Source: Alteribacter natronophilus
Lineage (GTDB): Bacteria > Bacillota > Bacilli > Bacillales > Salisediminibacteriaceae
Assembly (NCBI RefSeq): GCF_006007885.1
Contig: NZ_VCRO01000007.1
Coordinates: forward strand, 62,001-126,000
Direction of reading: 5' to 3'
Length of the DNA: 64,000 bases
In this document: one piece after another, positions 16,367 through 24,997 of the stretch
How the letters are laid out: every line of letters starts with the position of its first letter
Position numbering within the stretch: position 1 is the first letter of the stretch
Made by a program: the position numbers and the translations under genes
Notes under the pieces: model-generated
What the model saw: only the letters and a program-made list of their open reading frames with translations
Told to the model about the DNA's origin: nothing
The model's database searches: none

Positions 16367-17425
16367 ATGATCCAGTTTACGTCCGTAACAAAACAATTTG
16401 AAGACGGTACCACGGGTGCCGAAGATCTTAATTTTTCGGTCGAAGAAGGCGAATTTTTTGTTCTGATCGGCCCGAGCGGCTGCGGGAAAACAACGACGAT
16501 GAAAATGATTAACCGTCTGATCGAACCGTCAGAAGGAACGATCCGGATCGGCGGGGAGGATATCAGCAGTACAGATATAAAAACGCTTCGCTGGAACATC
16601 GGCTACGTACTCCAGCAGATTGCGCTGTTTCCCCACATGACGGTAGCGGAGAATATCGCCATTGTGCCTGAAATGAAGGGGTGGGATAAAAAGAAGACGA
16701 ATGACCGGATCGATGAGCTCCTCGAGATGGTCGGAATGGAACCCGATACTTACAGAGACCGTAAACCGAAGGAGCTCTCCGGGGGCCAGCAGCAGCGGAT
16801 CGGCGTGATCAGGGCGCTTGCGGGGGATCCTGACATACTTTTAATGGACGAACCTTTCAGCGCGCTGGATCCGATCAGCCGGAAACAGCTGCAGGACGAT
16901 TTCCGAAAACTGCAGCAGGAGATTAAAAAGACAATCGTCTTTGTCACACACGATATGGATGAGGCTCTGGCGCTTGGAAGCAGGATCTGTGTCATGCGTG
17001 AAGGGAAAATCGTTCAGACTGATACACCGGAAAAGCTTATCAGTCAGCCTGAAAGTGATTTTGTAAGAGAGTTCATCGGTGACCGGGGATCAGTGTGGGA
17101 GCATGAAATCGGGCCTATCGTGGACCGGGAAAGCCGCTATATGCGGAGCACGATGGATTCAGCCGGGGAAAAGGAGGTACAACCTGTTTTCGTCTATGAT
17201 GGAGCGGATCAGACATTCAAGGGCACTGCATCAGGTTCCGGGACAGAGCCGTTTACATATACTCTAGGTTCTGACTCTTCAATGAAAGAAGCGATGGATC
17301 TTTTTCGGGATTCAGGCAGCGAGGTGCTCCCGGTGGTGGACGAGGGGAAGCTGATCGGTACCATCCTGCTTAAGGATACGGCGTTTTACCTGAATGACTC
17401 CCGTAAAGAAGGGAGTGAGCGCTGA
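16367..17425 (+). CDS. Compatible-solute ABC transporter ATPase (OpuFA/OpuCA type)
   Basis: This 352-residue ATPase has Walker A GPSGCGKTT near residue 37, the Q-loop VLQQIALFPHMTV near 85, the signature LSGGQQQRIGVIRAL near 136 and Walker B ILLMDEPFSALDP near 156. A C-terminal regulatory part (about 240-350) ends in one CBS-like module (MKEAMDLFRDSGSEVLPVV). It is followed with a TGATG overlap by a permease fused to a binding protein, the arrangement described for OpuF of Bacillus infantis. Glycine betaine or a related quaternary amine is the likely cargo. Confidence 0.85.
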   Translation: MIQFTSVTKQFEDGTTGAEDLNFSVEEGEFFVLIGPSGCGKTTTMKMINRLIEPSEGTIRIGGEDISSTDIKTLRWNIGYVLQQIALFPHMTVAENIAIVPEMKGWDKKKTNDRIDELLEMVGMEPDTYRDRKPKELSGGQQQRIGVIRALAGDPDILLMDEPFSALDPISRKQLQDDFRKLQQEIKKTIVFVTHDMDEALALGSRICVMREGKIVQTDTPEKLISQPESDFVREFIGDRGSVWEHEIGPIVDRESRYMRSTMDSAGEKEVQPVFVYDGADQTFKGTASGSGTEPFTYTLGSDSSMKEAMDLFRDSGSEVLPVVDEGKLIGTILLKDTAFYLNDSRKEGSER

Positions 17426-18951
17426 TGGGGGTAAACATGCAAAGCTTTCTCCAGCTTGTACAGGACCGGCAGGACCTTCTCTGGGCGGCCACGTGGGAGC
17501 ATCTGCAGCTCTCGATTATTTCCCTGCTCCTGAGTGTACTCATTGCACTGCCTCTTGGTATTTACCTGACCAGAAAGACAAGGGTTGCCGAACCGATTAT
17601 CGGCGTGTCTGCCGTACTGCAGACAATCCCGTCACTTGCCCTTCTCGGCTTTATGATTCCGCTTCTCGGGATAGGGACGACACCAGCGATCGTCGCCCTG
17701 ACGGCGTATGCCCTTTTGCCGATTCTCCGCAACACCTATACGGGAATCAGGGAAATCGATCCCTCTCTCATTGAAGCTGCGGACGGTATGGGAATGAGCC
17801 CGGTCAAACGGCTGCGTACAATCGAACTGCCTCTGGCCATGCCTGTTATTATGGCAGGTATCCGCACGTCCATGGTGCTGATTGTGGGAACGGCAACACT
17901 GGCTGCATTAATTGGAGCCGGTGGTCTTGGTGACCTGATCATGCTCGGAATCTCCAGGTCAAATAATGAGTACATTCTGCTTGGTGCTATCCCGGCGGCG
18001 CTCCTTGCCCTGTTTTTTGACGCCATTCTGCGGTTTACCGAGCGGAGGTCAGGGGGAGGATCCAATAAGCCGATATTAATTGTCATTCTGGCCGCGGTAC
18101 TGATCGTGGCTGCTCCGCTTCTTGTCCGTCCCCAGCAGGCTGATATTACGATCGGAGGGAAGCTCGGCTCAGAGCCGGAGATCATTATCAACATGTACAA
18201 GCTCCTCATTGAAGAGGAAACGGACCTGACGGTGGATCTGGAAGCGGACCTCGGCCAGACCGATTTTGTTTTCAATGCCATTCAGCAGGGAAGCGTTGAT
18301 ATTTATCTCGAGTTTACCGGAACGGCTCTGATGACTTTTCTCGACGAGGAAATCGAGTCCACGGAGGAAGAGGATGTGTACGAACAGGCGAGAGCCGGAA
18401 TGGAAGATGAATACGGGCTCATCTTTTTAAGGCCGATGGCATATAACAACACGTATGCCCTCGGCATGCTCACGGAAACGGCCGAGGAACTGGGAGTGGA
18501 GACAATTTCTGATCTGACGGCCTACAATAATGAGCTTACAGCCGGTTTCACCCATGAGTTTTCCAACCGTGAAGACGGCTACGTGGGGATTCAGGAGCTG
18601 TACGGGGTGGAGCTTGACGTGGTTACGATGGAGGCGGGCCTTCGTCCGCAGGCGCTTCAGTCCGGTGAAATTGACCTGATGGATGCCTACGTGACCGACT
18701 GGTATTTTGAAGAGTACGACATGACTGTACTTGAAGACGATGAAGGGCTGTTCCCGCCGTACCAGGGAGCACCGCTTGTACGCGGGGATGTCCTCGAGCA
18801 GCACCCTGAAATCGAGCCGATTTTAAACCAGCTGGAAGGCCTGATCACCGACGAGGAGATGCAGGAAATGAACCACCGCGTGGAAGTCGGTGATGAAAAT
18901 GCTTCCGACGTGGCGAGAGAGTTTCTTGAAGGGGAAGGGCTCTTAAATTAA
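17425..18951 (+). CDS. Fused permease/substrate-binding protein of an osmolyte importer (OpuFB type)
   Basis: This 508-residue protein joins two parts usually made separately. Residues 20-215 are an OpuCB-like permease with PSLALLGFMIPLLGIGTTPAI and the coupling loop EAADGMGMSPVKRLRTIELPLAM. A membrane segment near 220-240 leads to an OpuCC/OsmF-fold binding domain (245-508; GGKLGSEPEIIINMYKLL, DIYLEFTGTALM, YNNTYALGM). Tethering the binding domain to the channel matches OpuF and the ergothioneine importer EgtU. Without a structure I cannot decide the ligand from the binding-pocket residues, so betaine is a family-based guess. It ends 2 bp before repeat copy C. Confidence 0.85.
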   Translation: MGVNMQSFLQLVQDRQDLLWAATWEHLQLSIISLLLSVLIALPLGIYLTRKTRVAEPIIGVSAVLQTIPSLALLGFMIPLLGIGTTPAIVALTAYALLPILRNTYTGIREIDPSLIEAADGMGMSPVKRLRTIELPLAMPVIMAGIRTSMVLIVGTATLAALIGAGGLGDLIMLGISRSNNEYILLGAIPAALLALFFDAILRFTERRSGGGSNKPILIVILAAVLIVAAPLLVRPQQADITIGGKLGSEPEIIINMYKLLIEEETDLTVDLEADLGQTDFVFNAIQQGSVDIYLEFTGTALMTFLDEEIESTEEEDVYEQARAGMEDEYGLIFLRPMAYNNTYALGMLTETAEELGVETISDLTAYNNELTAGFTHEFSNREDGYVGIQELYGVELDVVTMEAGLRPQALQSGEIDLMDAYVTDWYFEEYDMTVLEDDEGLFPPYQGAPLVRGDVLEQHPEIEPILNQLEGLITDEEMQEMNHRVEVGDENASDVAREFLEGEGLLN

Positions 18952-18953
18952 TA

Positions 18954-19188
18954 GCTCTGTTAAAGCATAATGTTGATTTTTAAAAGTTGATTGGAGCGAA
19001 CGAGCGACACTCCTGCGGGAACAGCAAAGAACATCTGCTTCATGAGTATGCTGTGATCTGCTTCGACGCAGACACTTCGAAGCGATACTGGAAGAGGAAG
19101 AAGCACGCTAACATCTGCGCAGGCTGCAGTGGTGCCCGCGGAAAGGGAGCGCAGTGAGCGAATATCAACAACAGACTTTAACAGAGCC
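18954..19188 (+). repeat. Dispersed GC-rich element, copy C
   Basis: The left end GCTCTGTTAAAGCATAATGT and, on the opposite strand at the right end, GGCTCTGTTAAAGTCTGTTG are inverted repeats of about 28 bp. The interior holds GAGCGACACTCCTGCGGGA (19002), CTTCGACGCAGACACTTCG, GGAAGAGGAAGAAGCACGC and GCCCGCGGAAAGGGAGC. It starts 2 bp after the OpuFB-type stop and lies between that stop and the terminator at 19208. Confidence 0.85.
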
Positions 19189-19207
19189 AAATTAATAGCA
19201 GCAAATC

Positions 19208-19242
19208 ATGCGTCCCGGTATTCAAGGGGGCGCATTTTTTCT
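19208..19242 (+). terminator. Terminator of the OpuF-like operon
   Basis: ATGCGTCCC pairs with GGGGCGCAT (one G-T pair) around a 10-nt loop, followed by TTTTTTC. It is displaced 257 bp from the permease stop by repeat copy C. Confidence 0.75.
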
Positions 19243-19365
19243 TGCTCCGGTCATGAAAGCAGGGGCATGAAGCGTATGGAAAATCCACTGGATAAACTGG
19301 CATGTTTTCTCGGGTGTGAAGGCTTGAAGGAGGCGAAAAATAAGACTAAAAAGAGGCGGGGAAAA

Positions 19366-19803
19366 ATGAACTTAATTACATCATTCAGCGAAAAGAGAAG
19401 GAAGAAACAGTGGAATTATGAACGCAGAGTGCTGAAAAGCCTTTCCATTGCCGACATGCGCAAGGACGTGCACCAGCATTTTATGACGACGATCTACATG
19501 GACCGGGTGAGCAATATGTATCTTGAGGATTTCGCCGTGGACATCGGCATTGATGCGTTTCTCCTCGGTTCCGAGTACGGCCGGTTCGGGTATTTTGGTG
19601 AATCCGCGGATATGGCAAAGAGCCGGTGCCTGGATGAAATTGATATCTACATTGAACAGTCGGCAGGTCAGTTCGCAGCATGGCTGCACGGGTCCGAAGA
19701 AGACGAAGAGCGCTATAAGCAGCTCAGCGAATCGTTTGTGCACCGCTGGTGGGAAAAAGGTTTCAATGAAGGGGTAAAGCGCTATAAAATGAAGCTCCAT
19801 TAA
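19366..19803 (+). CDS. ybaK: YbaK family protein (DUF2521)
   Basis: This 145-residue protein starts at ATG 19366; the frame extends upstream to 19129 but that part crosses repeat copy C and encodes no family sequence. The conserved core is WNYERRVLKSLSIADMRKDV near residue 17 and LYLEDFAVDIGIDAFLLGSEYGRFG-like sequence (MYLEDFAVDIGIDAFLLGSE) near 53. In B. subtilis ybaK precedes cwlD, as here. Its function is unknown; it is a soluble protein restricted to Bacillaceae as far as I recall. Confidence 0.85.
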   Translation: MNLITSFSEKRRKKQWNYERRVLKSLSIADMRKDVHQHFMTTIYMDRVSNMYLEDFAVDIGIDAFLLGSEYGRFGYFGESADMAKSRCLDEIDIYIEQSAGQFAAWLHGSEEDEERYKQLSESFVHRWWEKGFNEGVKRYKMKLH

Positions 19804-19895
19804 ACGTCTGTCGGCCTGTGACAGGCTGGCCCGAAACAGTTCTGAAACGTCCTCTTGTCCCATATAGTACTGGTGGAGACAAGGAGGGGACGGCT

Positions 19896-20618
19896 GTGCG
19901 GAAAAAGTGGATATGGGTAATCAGCTCAGCAGTACTTTTAATTGGTATTATTATCGCTGTTCAAACTGTATTTACAAGCGAGGATTCGGCAGGACTGAAC
20001 GTACCTCTTGCCGGCAAAGTGGTAGTGCTCGACCCCGGTCACGGCGGTATCGACGGAGGAGCTTCGTCGCGGGCAGGTGATCTGGAAAAAGACATTGCTC
20101 TTGAAATTACTTTTATCCTGCGGGATTATCTGCAGGAGGCAGGGGCGCTTGTACTCATGACCCGGGAAGGGGACCACGACCTCGCTGCTGATGGAACGAA
20201 ACGGATCCGTGCGAGGAAAGTGGAGGATCTGAAGAGGCGCGTGGATCTGATCAACAATTCTAATGCGGATCTGTTCATCAGTCTACATCTGAACGCAATT
20301 CCTACACCCAAGTGGAGCGGTGCACAGACCTTTTACAACCGTTCCATCGAAAAAAGCGATGTGCTTGCAAAGCAGATCCAGGCTGAAATCATGCGGAATC
20401 TGGAGAACACGAACCGTGATGCCCGGCCGATCAACAGTGTGTATCTGATCCAGCAGTCCAAAATCCCCGGTGCTCTTGTAGAGGTGGGGTTTCTGTCCAA
20501 TCCAACGGAAGCTGAGCTGCTGAAAACAAAGGACTATCAGCAGAGTGTAGCTGCATCGATTTACGAAGGGATCCTTCGTTATGCCAACGGAGATCCCATT
20601 CCTGGAGGGGGCCAGTAA
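19896..20618 (+). CDS. cwlD: Germination-specific N-acetylmuramoyl-L-alanine amidase CwlD
   Basis: CwlD removes the peptide from muramic acid so that muramic-delta-lactam can form in spore cortex, the mark read by germination lytic enzymes. The start is GTG 19896 behind AAGGAGGGG. The protein is 240 residues with an N-terminal signal/anchor (WIWVISSAVLLIGIIIAV). The amidase_3 zinc site is complete: DPGHGG near 46-51, Glu in EKDIALEI, His in FISLHLNA and the catalytic Glu in ALVEVGFLSNP. It follows ybaK by about 90 bp. Confidence 0.95.
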   Translation: MRKKWIWVISSAVLLIGIIIAVQTVFTSEDSAGLNVPLAGKVVVLDPGHGGIDGGASSRAGDLEKDIALEITFILRDYLQEAGALVLMTREGDHDLAADGTKRIRARKVEDLKRRVDLINNSNADLFISLHLNAIPTPKWSGAQTFYNRSIEKSDVLAKQIQAEIMRNLENTNRDARPINSVYLIQQSKIPGALVEVGFLSNPTEAELLKTKDYQQSVAASIYEGILRYANGDPIPGGGQ

Positions 20619-20631
20619 CGGCCCTCTTTTC
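20604..20631 (+). terminator. Terminator overlapping the cwlD stop
   Basis: GAGGGGGCC and GGCCCTC pair, with a bulged G, around AGTAAC, which contains the stop codon. TTTTCTG follows. Confidence 0.65.
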
Positions 20632-20636
20632 TGCTT

Positions 20637-21165
20637 TGTGATGTGAGTCAGGCCGAATCGTATTAAAACTCATGAAAAGAGAGCGGAAGTGATATGACTC
20701 GGGCCGAATCGTATTAAAACTCATGAAAAAGAGAGCAGAATGATATGATTCAGGCGTAATCGTATTAAAACTCGTGAAAAAGAGAGCAGAATGATGTGAT
20801 TCAGGCGTAATCGTATTAAAACTCATGAAAATAGAGCGGAAGTGATATGATTCGGGCCGAATCGTATTAAAACTCATGAAGAAGAGAGCAGAGTGATATG
20901 ATTCAGGCCGAATCGTATTAAAACTCGTGAAAAAGAGAGCAGAATGATGTGATTCAGGCGTAATCGTATTAAAACTCATGAAGAAGAGAGCAGAATGATG
21001 TGATTCAGGCGTAATCGTATTAAAACTCATGAAAATAGAGCGGAAGTGATATGATTCGGGCCGAATCGTATTAAAACTCGTGAAAAAGAGAGCAGAATGA
21101 TGTGATTCAGGCGAAATCGCATCATAACTCATGAAAAAGAAAGAAGAACTGATGTGACTCTCACC
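20637..21165. repeat. Tandem array of ten 51-bp units
   Basis: AATCGTATTAAAACTCATGA recurs at 20656, 20707, 20758, 20809, 20860, 20911, 20962, 21013 and 21064, with a decayed tenth unit at 21115, each exactly 51 bp from the last. There are no unique spacers. Units 3 and 6 are identical, as are units 4 and 8, which points to duplication within the array. At several junctions GATTCGG-G-CCGAATC forms a perfect 15-nt palindrome. The minus strand stays open because 51 is divisible by three, giving a 17-residue periodic peptide, but there is no ribosome site before its ATG. It lies between cwlD and salA, where B. subtilis has a short spacer. Confidence 0.95.
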
Positions 21166-21360
21166 TGAAACTGATTATAGAAGCCCGATGACATTACGCA
21201 GCCTCGACTGTAAAGGCAGCAAAAGTATTAACCCTGCTTCGTTTGTGTTCTCCGCTCCTCTGTTCCACTCGCTTCCCCGATTCTTTTTTTCCCGATGGTA
21301 CAGTGTTATACTTGGATTGGAGTTAAGAACTATTTGAAAACTTAGAGGACGGTGTTATAG

Positions 21361-22419
21361 ATGCTAACGGAAGAGCAGGTGATTGAAGCCCTCAAAGGCG
21401 TTCAGGAGCCGCATTTAGGGAAAAGCCTCACAGATCTTGGATCTGTTAAGGAAGTAAAAATAAAAGACAATCTCGTTAGTCTGAAACTGGCGATTGCACA
21501 GCCGGGAACAGCCGAGCAGATGCAGCTGCAGCAGGCCGTTGTAAGCGCTGTAAAAGCAGCGGGAGCGGAATCAGTCGGTCTCCGCTTCGAACAGCTTCCT
21601 GATGAAGTTGTGGCCGAGCACGGCGGAACGTCCGGTGAGGAAGAAGGGGAAACCATTCTTGACCGGGCGAAAAACGGCAAGACCACGTTTATTGCTGTTA
21701 CAAGCGGAAAAGGCGGCGTCGGGAAATCAACGGTGAGCGTCAACCTGGCCACCTCTCTTGCGAAAAAAGGCAAAAAAGTCGGCATTATCGATGCAGACAT
21801 TTACGGTTTCAGTGTACCGGACATGATGGGCATCGAAGAGCGTCCGAAAGTAGTGGGTGAGCGCATCTATCCGGTTAACCGTTTTGACGTCCAGGTCATT
21901 TCCATGGGCTTTTTCGTGGAGGACAATTCGCCGATTATCTGGCGCGGCCCGATGCTCGGAAAAATGCTCAACAACTTCTTTAACGAAGTGGAGTGGGAAG
22001 ATCTTGACTATCTCGTTCTCGACCTGCCGCCGGGCACAGGGGACGTTGCCCTTGATATTCACTCCATGATTCCCCAGTGTAAGGAGATCATCGTCACAAC
22101 CCCGCACGCTACAGCTGCATTCGTAGCGGCGCGTGCCGGAGCCATGGCACTTAAAACCGAGCATGAAATCCTCGGGATCGTGGAAAACATGGCGTACTTT
22201 GAAAGTAAGCTTACGGGCGAAAAAGAGTACGTATTCGGAACTGGTGGCGGAGAAAAGCTGGCAGAAGTGCTTAACAGCGAAATTCTTGTAAAAGTGCCGC
22301 TTGGCCAGCCGGATATCGATGAGGAAAACTTCGCTCCGTCCATCTACGACGAGAGCCATCAGATCGGACAGATCTATTCCCAGCTTGCGGACAAAGTGAT
22401 CGGGAAGGTCGGAAAATAA
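21361..22419 (+). CDS. salA: Mrp/ApbC-type P-loop ATPase, SalA
   Basis: This 352-residue Mrp-family protein has an N-terminal MIP18/DUF59 domain (about 1-85) and a P-loop ATPase with the deviant Walker A SGKGGVGKST near 116-125, then PDMMGIE and the LVLDLPPGTGD switch near 220. In B. subtilis the gene at this locus (ybaL) is SalA, which represses scoC and so raises exoprotease expression; relatives act as Fe-S cluster carriers. The Cys-X-X-Cys found in many Fe-S carrier Mrp proteins is not seen, which fits the SalA branch. The name rests on synteny with gerD and cwlD. Confidence 0.88.
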   Translation: MLTEEQVIEALKGVQEPHLGKSLTDLGSVKEVKIKDNLVSLKLAIAQPGTAEQMQLQQAVVSAVKAAGAESVGLRFEQLPDEVVAEHGGTSGEEEGETILDRAKNGKTTFIAVTSGKGGVGKSTVSVNLATSLAKKGKKVGIIDADIYGFSVPDMMGIEERPKVVGERIYPVNRFDVQVISMGFFVEDNSPIIWRGPMLGKMLNNFFNEVEWEDLDYLVLDLPPGTGDVALDIHSMIPQCKEIIVTTPHATAAFVAARAGAMALKTEHEILGIVENMAYFESKLTGEKEYVFGTGGGEKLAEVLNSEILVKVPLGQPDIDEENFAPSIYDESHQIGQIYSQLADKVIGKVGK

Positions 22420-22433
22420 AGAAAGACATAAAT

Positions 22434-22474
22434 AACCCCTGCGGTCTGCATTCGTACAGACCGCAGGGGTTTTC
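22434..22474. terminator. Bidirectional terminator between salA and gerD
   Basis: AACCCCTGCGGTCTG and CAGACCGCAGGGGTT form a perfect 15-bp stem with a 7-nt loop, followed by TTCTTC. The opposite strand also ends in a weak T-rich run. Confidence 0.9.
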
Positions 22475-22492
22475 TTCTGCAGTGGAGTAACA

Positions 22493-23167
22493 TCAGTTTC
22501 CTCCTGAACCTCCACCCTGACCCATTTCCTGGCCTTCTTCCTCTTCCGGAGCTGCTTGTTCCCCCTGTTCATCCTGCTGCTGGCCGTTCTGGCCTTCTTC
22601 CTCCTGCTTTTCCAGCTGTTCTTCCGCAACCTTACTCATGATGTCCTGGAGGCGGGAAATAAAGTAGGGGCTTTCAAATGCCTCGGCCATGATGTTCATG
22701 ACCTCTCTGCGGTATTCCTTGCTCTTGATCAATTCAAGGTACTCATCTTCCATTTCGGGATCCTGCATGACGTTCATAAGCATCTCCTGATACTCAGGGT
22801 CCTTCATAAGACCTTTAAGCACCTGCTCGTTTCTCTCCTGCATACTCTCGGCAAGGGTTTTACGGAACTCCTCGTCCTGGCTCATTTCATTCCAGAAGTT
22901 TTTCCCTTTTGCTGTTGTCAATGTATCTTCAATCGTGTCTTTTACAAAAAACTGATCCACGACGAAATTTTCTCTTACTTTTTCGTCCTGGAGCACTTCC
23001 TGAATGGCCTGCTTGCCTTCGTCAGTCTTAAGCATGTCGACCATCATTTTCTTTGTGTCTTCATAGTCAGGCTGACTCTGATCCTCCGCGGCTGCACAGC
23101 CCGTGAACGCGAGTAAACCTGCCAGAACAAAGCCCAAGGCTGCTGTCTTTCTGGAGATGTGCCTCAT
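22493..23167 (-). CDS. gerD: Spore germination lipoprotein GerD
   Basis: GerD is the inner-membrane lipoprotein that gathers nutrient receptors into the spore germinosome. The start chosen is ATG 23167 (224 residues), with AAAGGGG upstream and a proper signal peptide ending in the lipobox FTGC; the longer frame has no ribosome site. The core is helical and charged (MMVDMLKTDEGKQAIQEVL, KDPEYQEMLMNVMQDPEME). The tail from about residue 190 is Gln/Glu/Gly rich. It converges on salA and diverges from kbaA, as in B. subtilis. Confidence 0.92.
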   Translation of the reverse strand: MRHISRKTAALGFVLAGLLAFTGCAAAEDQSQPDYEDTKKMMVDMLKTDEGKQAIQEVLQDEKVRENFVVDQFFVKDTIEDTLTTAKGKNFWNEMSQDEEFRKTLAESMQERNEQVLKGLMKDPEYQEMLMNVMQDPEMEDEYLELIKSKEYRREVMNIMAEAFESPYFISRLQDIMSKVAEEQLEKQEEEGQNGQQQDEQGEQAAPEEEEGQEMGQGGGSGGN

Positions 23168-23354
23168 CGGTGCCAGCCCCTTTCTTTTTGGTTTGTTCCT
23201 AATATGCTTCAAAAAGCACCGGTTTATGCCGCCATGAAGGAGATGCCTGACACTGGCAGAAACGTTATCTTCAGGGAACCGAAAAGAGTGGATAACCGCG
23301 CGAACGTTCTGGTACAATGGTGGTTGGTACAACTCGAGTAATGGGGGAACAGCT

Positions 23355-23945
23355 GTGAACACAAGAAAAGTGGTCTTCTTATTCTGGAGCACGTTTCTGA
23401 TCGGCACCATATCCGGGATGCTGATGGGACTGATGCTCGATTTCAATACACATATGCAGGATCTTCGCCAGGGTCAGATCGGCGGACTCTTCATGCTCTT
23501 TACGGGAGCAGGGATCTGGACGATTATCGCCCAGATGGGATTCTTTGCCTACCTGACGATTCACCGGTTCGGACTTGGCATTTTCAAATCATTGAAGCTC
23601 TGGAACAGAGTTCAGGTCGTTCTTATTCTGTTTGCTTTGTTTGATCTTATGTTTTTCCGCTACCTGGCATTCGGTACAGCGGATGAAACGATGTTTGATT
23701 ATGCGGCGATGCCGTTTTTCCTTCTCGTGTACGGGGTAATTGTCGCCTACCTGAAAGCGAAGGACACGAATTTCACCGCGTTTATACCGGCGCTGTTCTT
23801 TATGGTCGTGGTAACGACGATTGAGTGGATTCCGGCACTCCGCGAAAACGACATGACGTTTCTGATTACGGCGATCGTACCGCTGCTTGTGGCAAATACA
23901 TGGCAGCTTCTCGTACTTCACCGTCTGCACGAACAGCCTAAATAA
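23355..23945 (+). CDS. kbaA: KinB signalling pathway activation protein KbaA
   Basis: KbaA is a polytopic membrane protein needed for activity of the sporulation kinase KinB. The 196-residue product starts at GTG 23355 and has about six hydrophobic segments, at residues 7-28, 44-68, 82-100, 115-132, 140-156 and 167-186. Length, hydrophobicity and position between gerD and pdaB match the B. subtilis gene. The WIPALREN loop between the last two helices is part of the recalled family pattern. Confidence 0.88.
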   Translation: MNTRKVVFLFWSTFLIGTISGMLMGLMLDFNTHMQDLRQGQIGGLFMLFTGAGIWTIIAQMGFFAYLTIHRFGLGIFKSLKLWNRVQVVLILFALFDLMFFRYLAFGTADETMFDYAAMPFFLLVYGVIVAYLKAKDTNFTAFIPALFFMVVVTTIEWIPALRENDMTFLITAIVPLLVANTWQLLVLHRLHEQPK

Positions 23946-23951
23946 CAAGGA

Positions 23952-23985
23952 AAGCTCAGCCCGTTTCCAGGGCTGAGCTTTTTGT
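23952..23985. terminator. Bidirectional terminator between kbaA and pdaB
   Basis: AAGCTCAGCCC pairs with GGGCTGAGCTT around GTTTCCA, followed by TTTTGTTT. It sits between two convergent stops. Confidence 0.88.
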
Positions 23986-24003
23986 TTCAGGGGGAGAAGG
24001 TGA

Positions 24004-24765
24004 TCAGCGGATTTCCTCGGTTTTCGTATCGGCACCGGTCATGAGTTCTGACAGTGACACAAAGTTAAACCCGTCGGATTTCAGCTTTTTCAGAATACCC
24101 GGCAGCGCTTCTCCAGTCTGCTGAGCGGAATCCGATGCGTGGAAAAGAACAATATCACCGGGAGAGGCACTTGTAACAACATTTTCTGTAATGACATCTG
24201 CACCGGGGTTAAGCCAGTCCTGGGAATCAATACTCCAGTGGATCACATCATAATTGAGTTTTTCTGCGATCGTCAGCACACGCTCGTCAAAGTTTCCATT
24301 TGGCGGCCGAAGGTACTGGGGTGTCGTGTCGCTGACCTTCTTAATAATTTCGTGAGCTGTAAGAATGTCCTTTTTTATGGACTCATCCTCCCACTTCGTA
24401 TAATGCTCATGGCGGAACCCGTGACTGCCGATTTCGTGCCCGTCCTCAAGAATTCTTTCCACAATTTCCGGGTGCCGCTCCGCCCATGCTGCGGAAAGGA
24501 AGAAGGTGGCGTCTGTTACGCTGTTTTCCTTGAGAACATCAAGTATTGGAACTGCCCGCTCCTCACCCCAGCTGATGTTAAACGTGAGGGCAATGTCCTT
24601 GTCCTCGGTTTCCACTTTATAAATGGCCACCGGTTTTTCACCTGTTGAGAAAACAGGAATTTGTGTCCGTTCAACATAAAGAATTCCCGCCGTAAAAAGG
24701 GCGGCTAAGACAACAATTGTATAACGCTTTAACCGTTTGGCACTCCATACCCAGAAGAAATTCAT
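24004..24765 (-). CDS. pdaB: Sporulation polysaccharide deacetylase PdaB
   Basis: PdaB (YbaN) is a membrane-anchored member of the polysaccharide deacetylase family needed to keep spores intact late in sporulation. The 253-residue protein has an N-terminal anchor (TIVVLAALFTAGILYV) and a NodB-type domain with ALTFNISWGEE, HEIGSHGFRHEH (metal-binding His pair), LRPPNGNFDERV and DIVLFHASDSAQQT. The first motif has Asn where active deacetylases carry the metal-binding Asp (TFDDG); I recall the same Asn in B. subtilis PdaB, so catalysis may be reduced or altered across the subfamily. Confidence 0.93.
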   Translation of the reverse strand: MNFFWVWSAKRLKRYTIVVLAALFTAGILYVERTQIPVFSTGEKPVAIYKVETEDKDIALTFNISWGEERAVPILDVLKENSVTDATFFLSAAWAERHPEIVERILEDGHEIGSHGFRHEHYTKWEDESIKKDILTAHEIIKKVSDTTPQYLRPPNGNFDERVLTIAEKLNYDVIHWSIDSQDWLNPGADVITENVVTSASPGDIVLFHASDSAQQTGEALPGILKKLKSDGFNFVSLSELMTGADTKTEEIR

Positions 24766-24997
24766 TCGGAGCCCTCCTTGTCCATTGTTATCTCATATGT
24801 ATTCCAGTGAAGAACAAATATGTACAGGCAGCGAAAAATTGATTTTCAGGATCAGGAGCAGTAAACATGAAAATCTCCCGTGAATAAAAAGTAAAGAAGT
24901 GGAAAATAATTTTAGAGGAGCTCGATAACGCGACGCCCAAGTACACCCACCGAGTACAGTCAGAAGATGACGCAAATGTCGGAAGCCGAGGTGACCT

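Noticed and set aside
19129-19365. N-terminal extension of YbaK
   Set aside because: The extra codons lie in repeat copy C and the OpuF terminator; the family sequence begins at ATG 19366.
20431-21132. A 233-codon minus-strand frame of 17-residue repeats across the tandem array
   Set aside because: It has no ribosome-binding site before its ATG, runs antisense into cwlD, and stays open only because the unit length is a multiple of three. I treat the array as non-coding DNA.
20637-21165. CRISPR array
   Set aside because: Units are contiguous with no variable spacers, and no cas genes are present.
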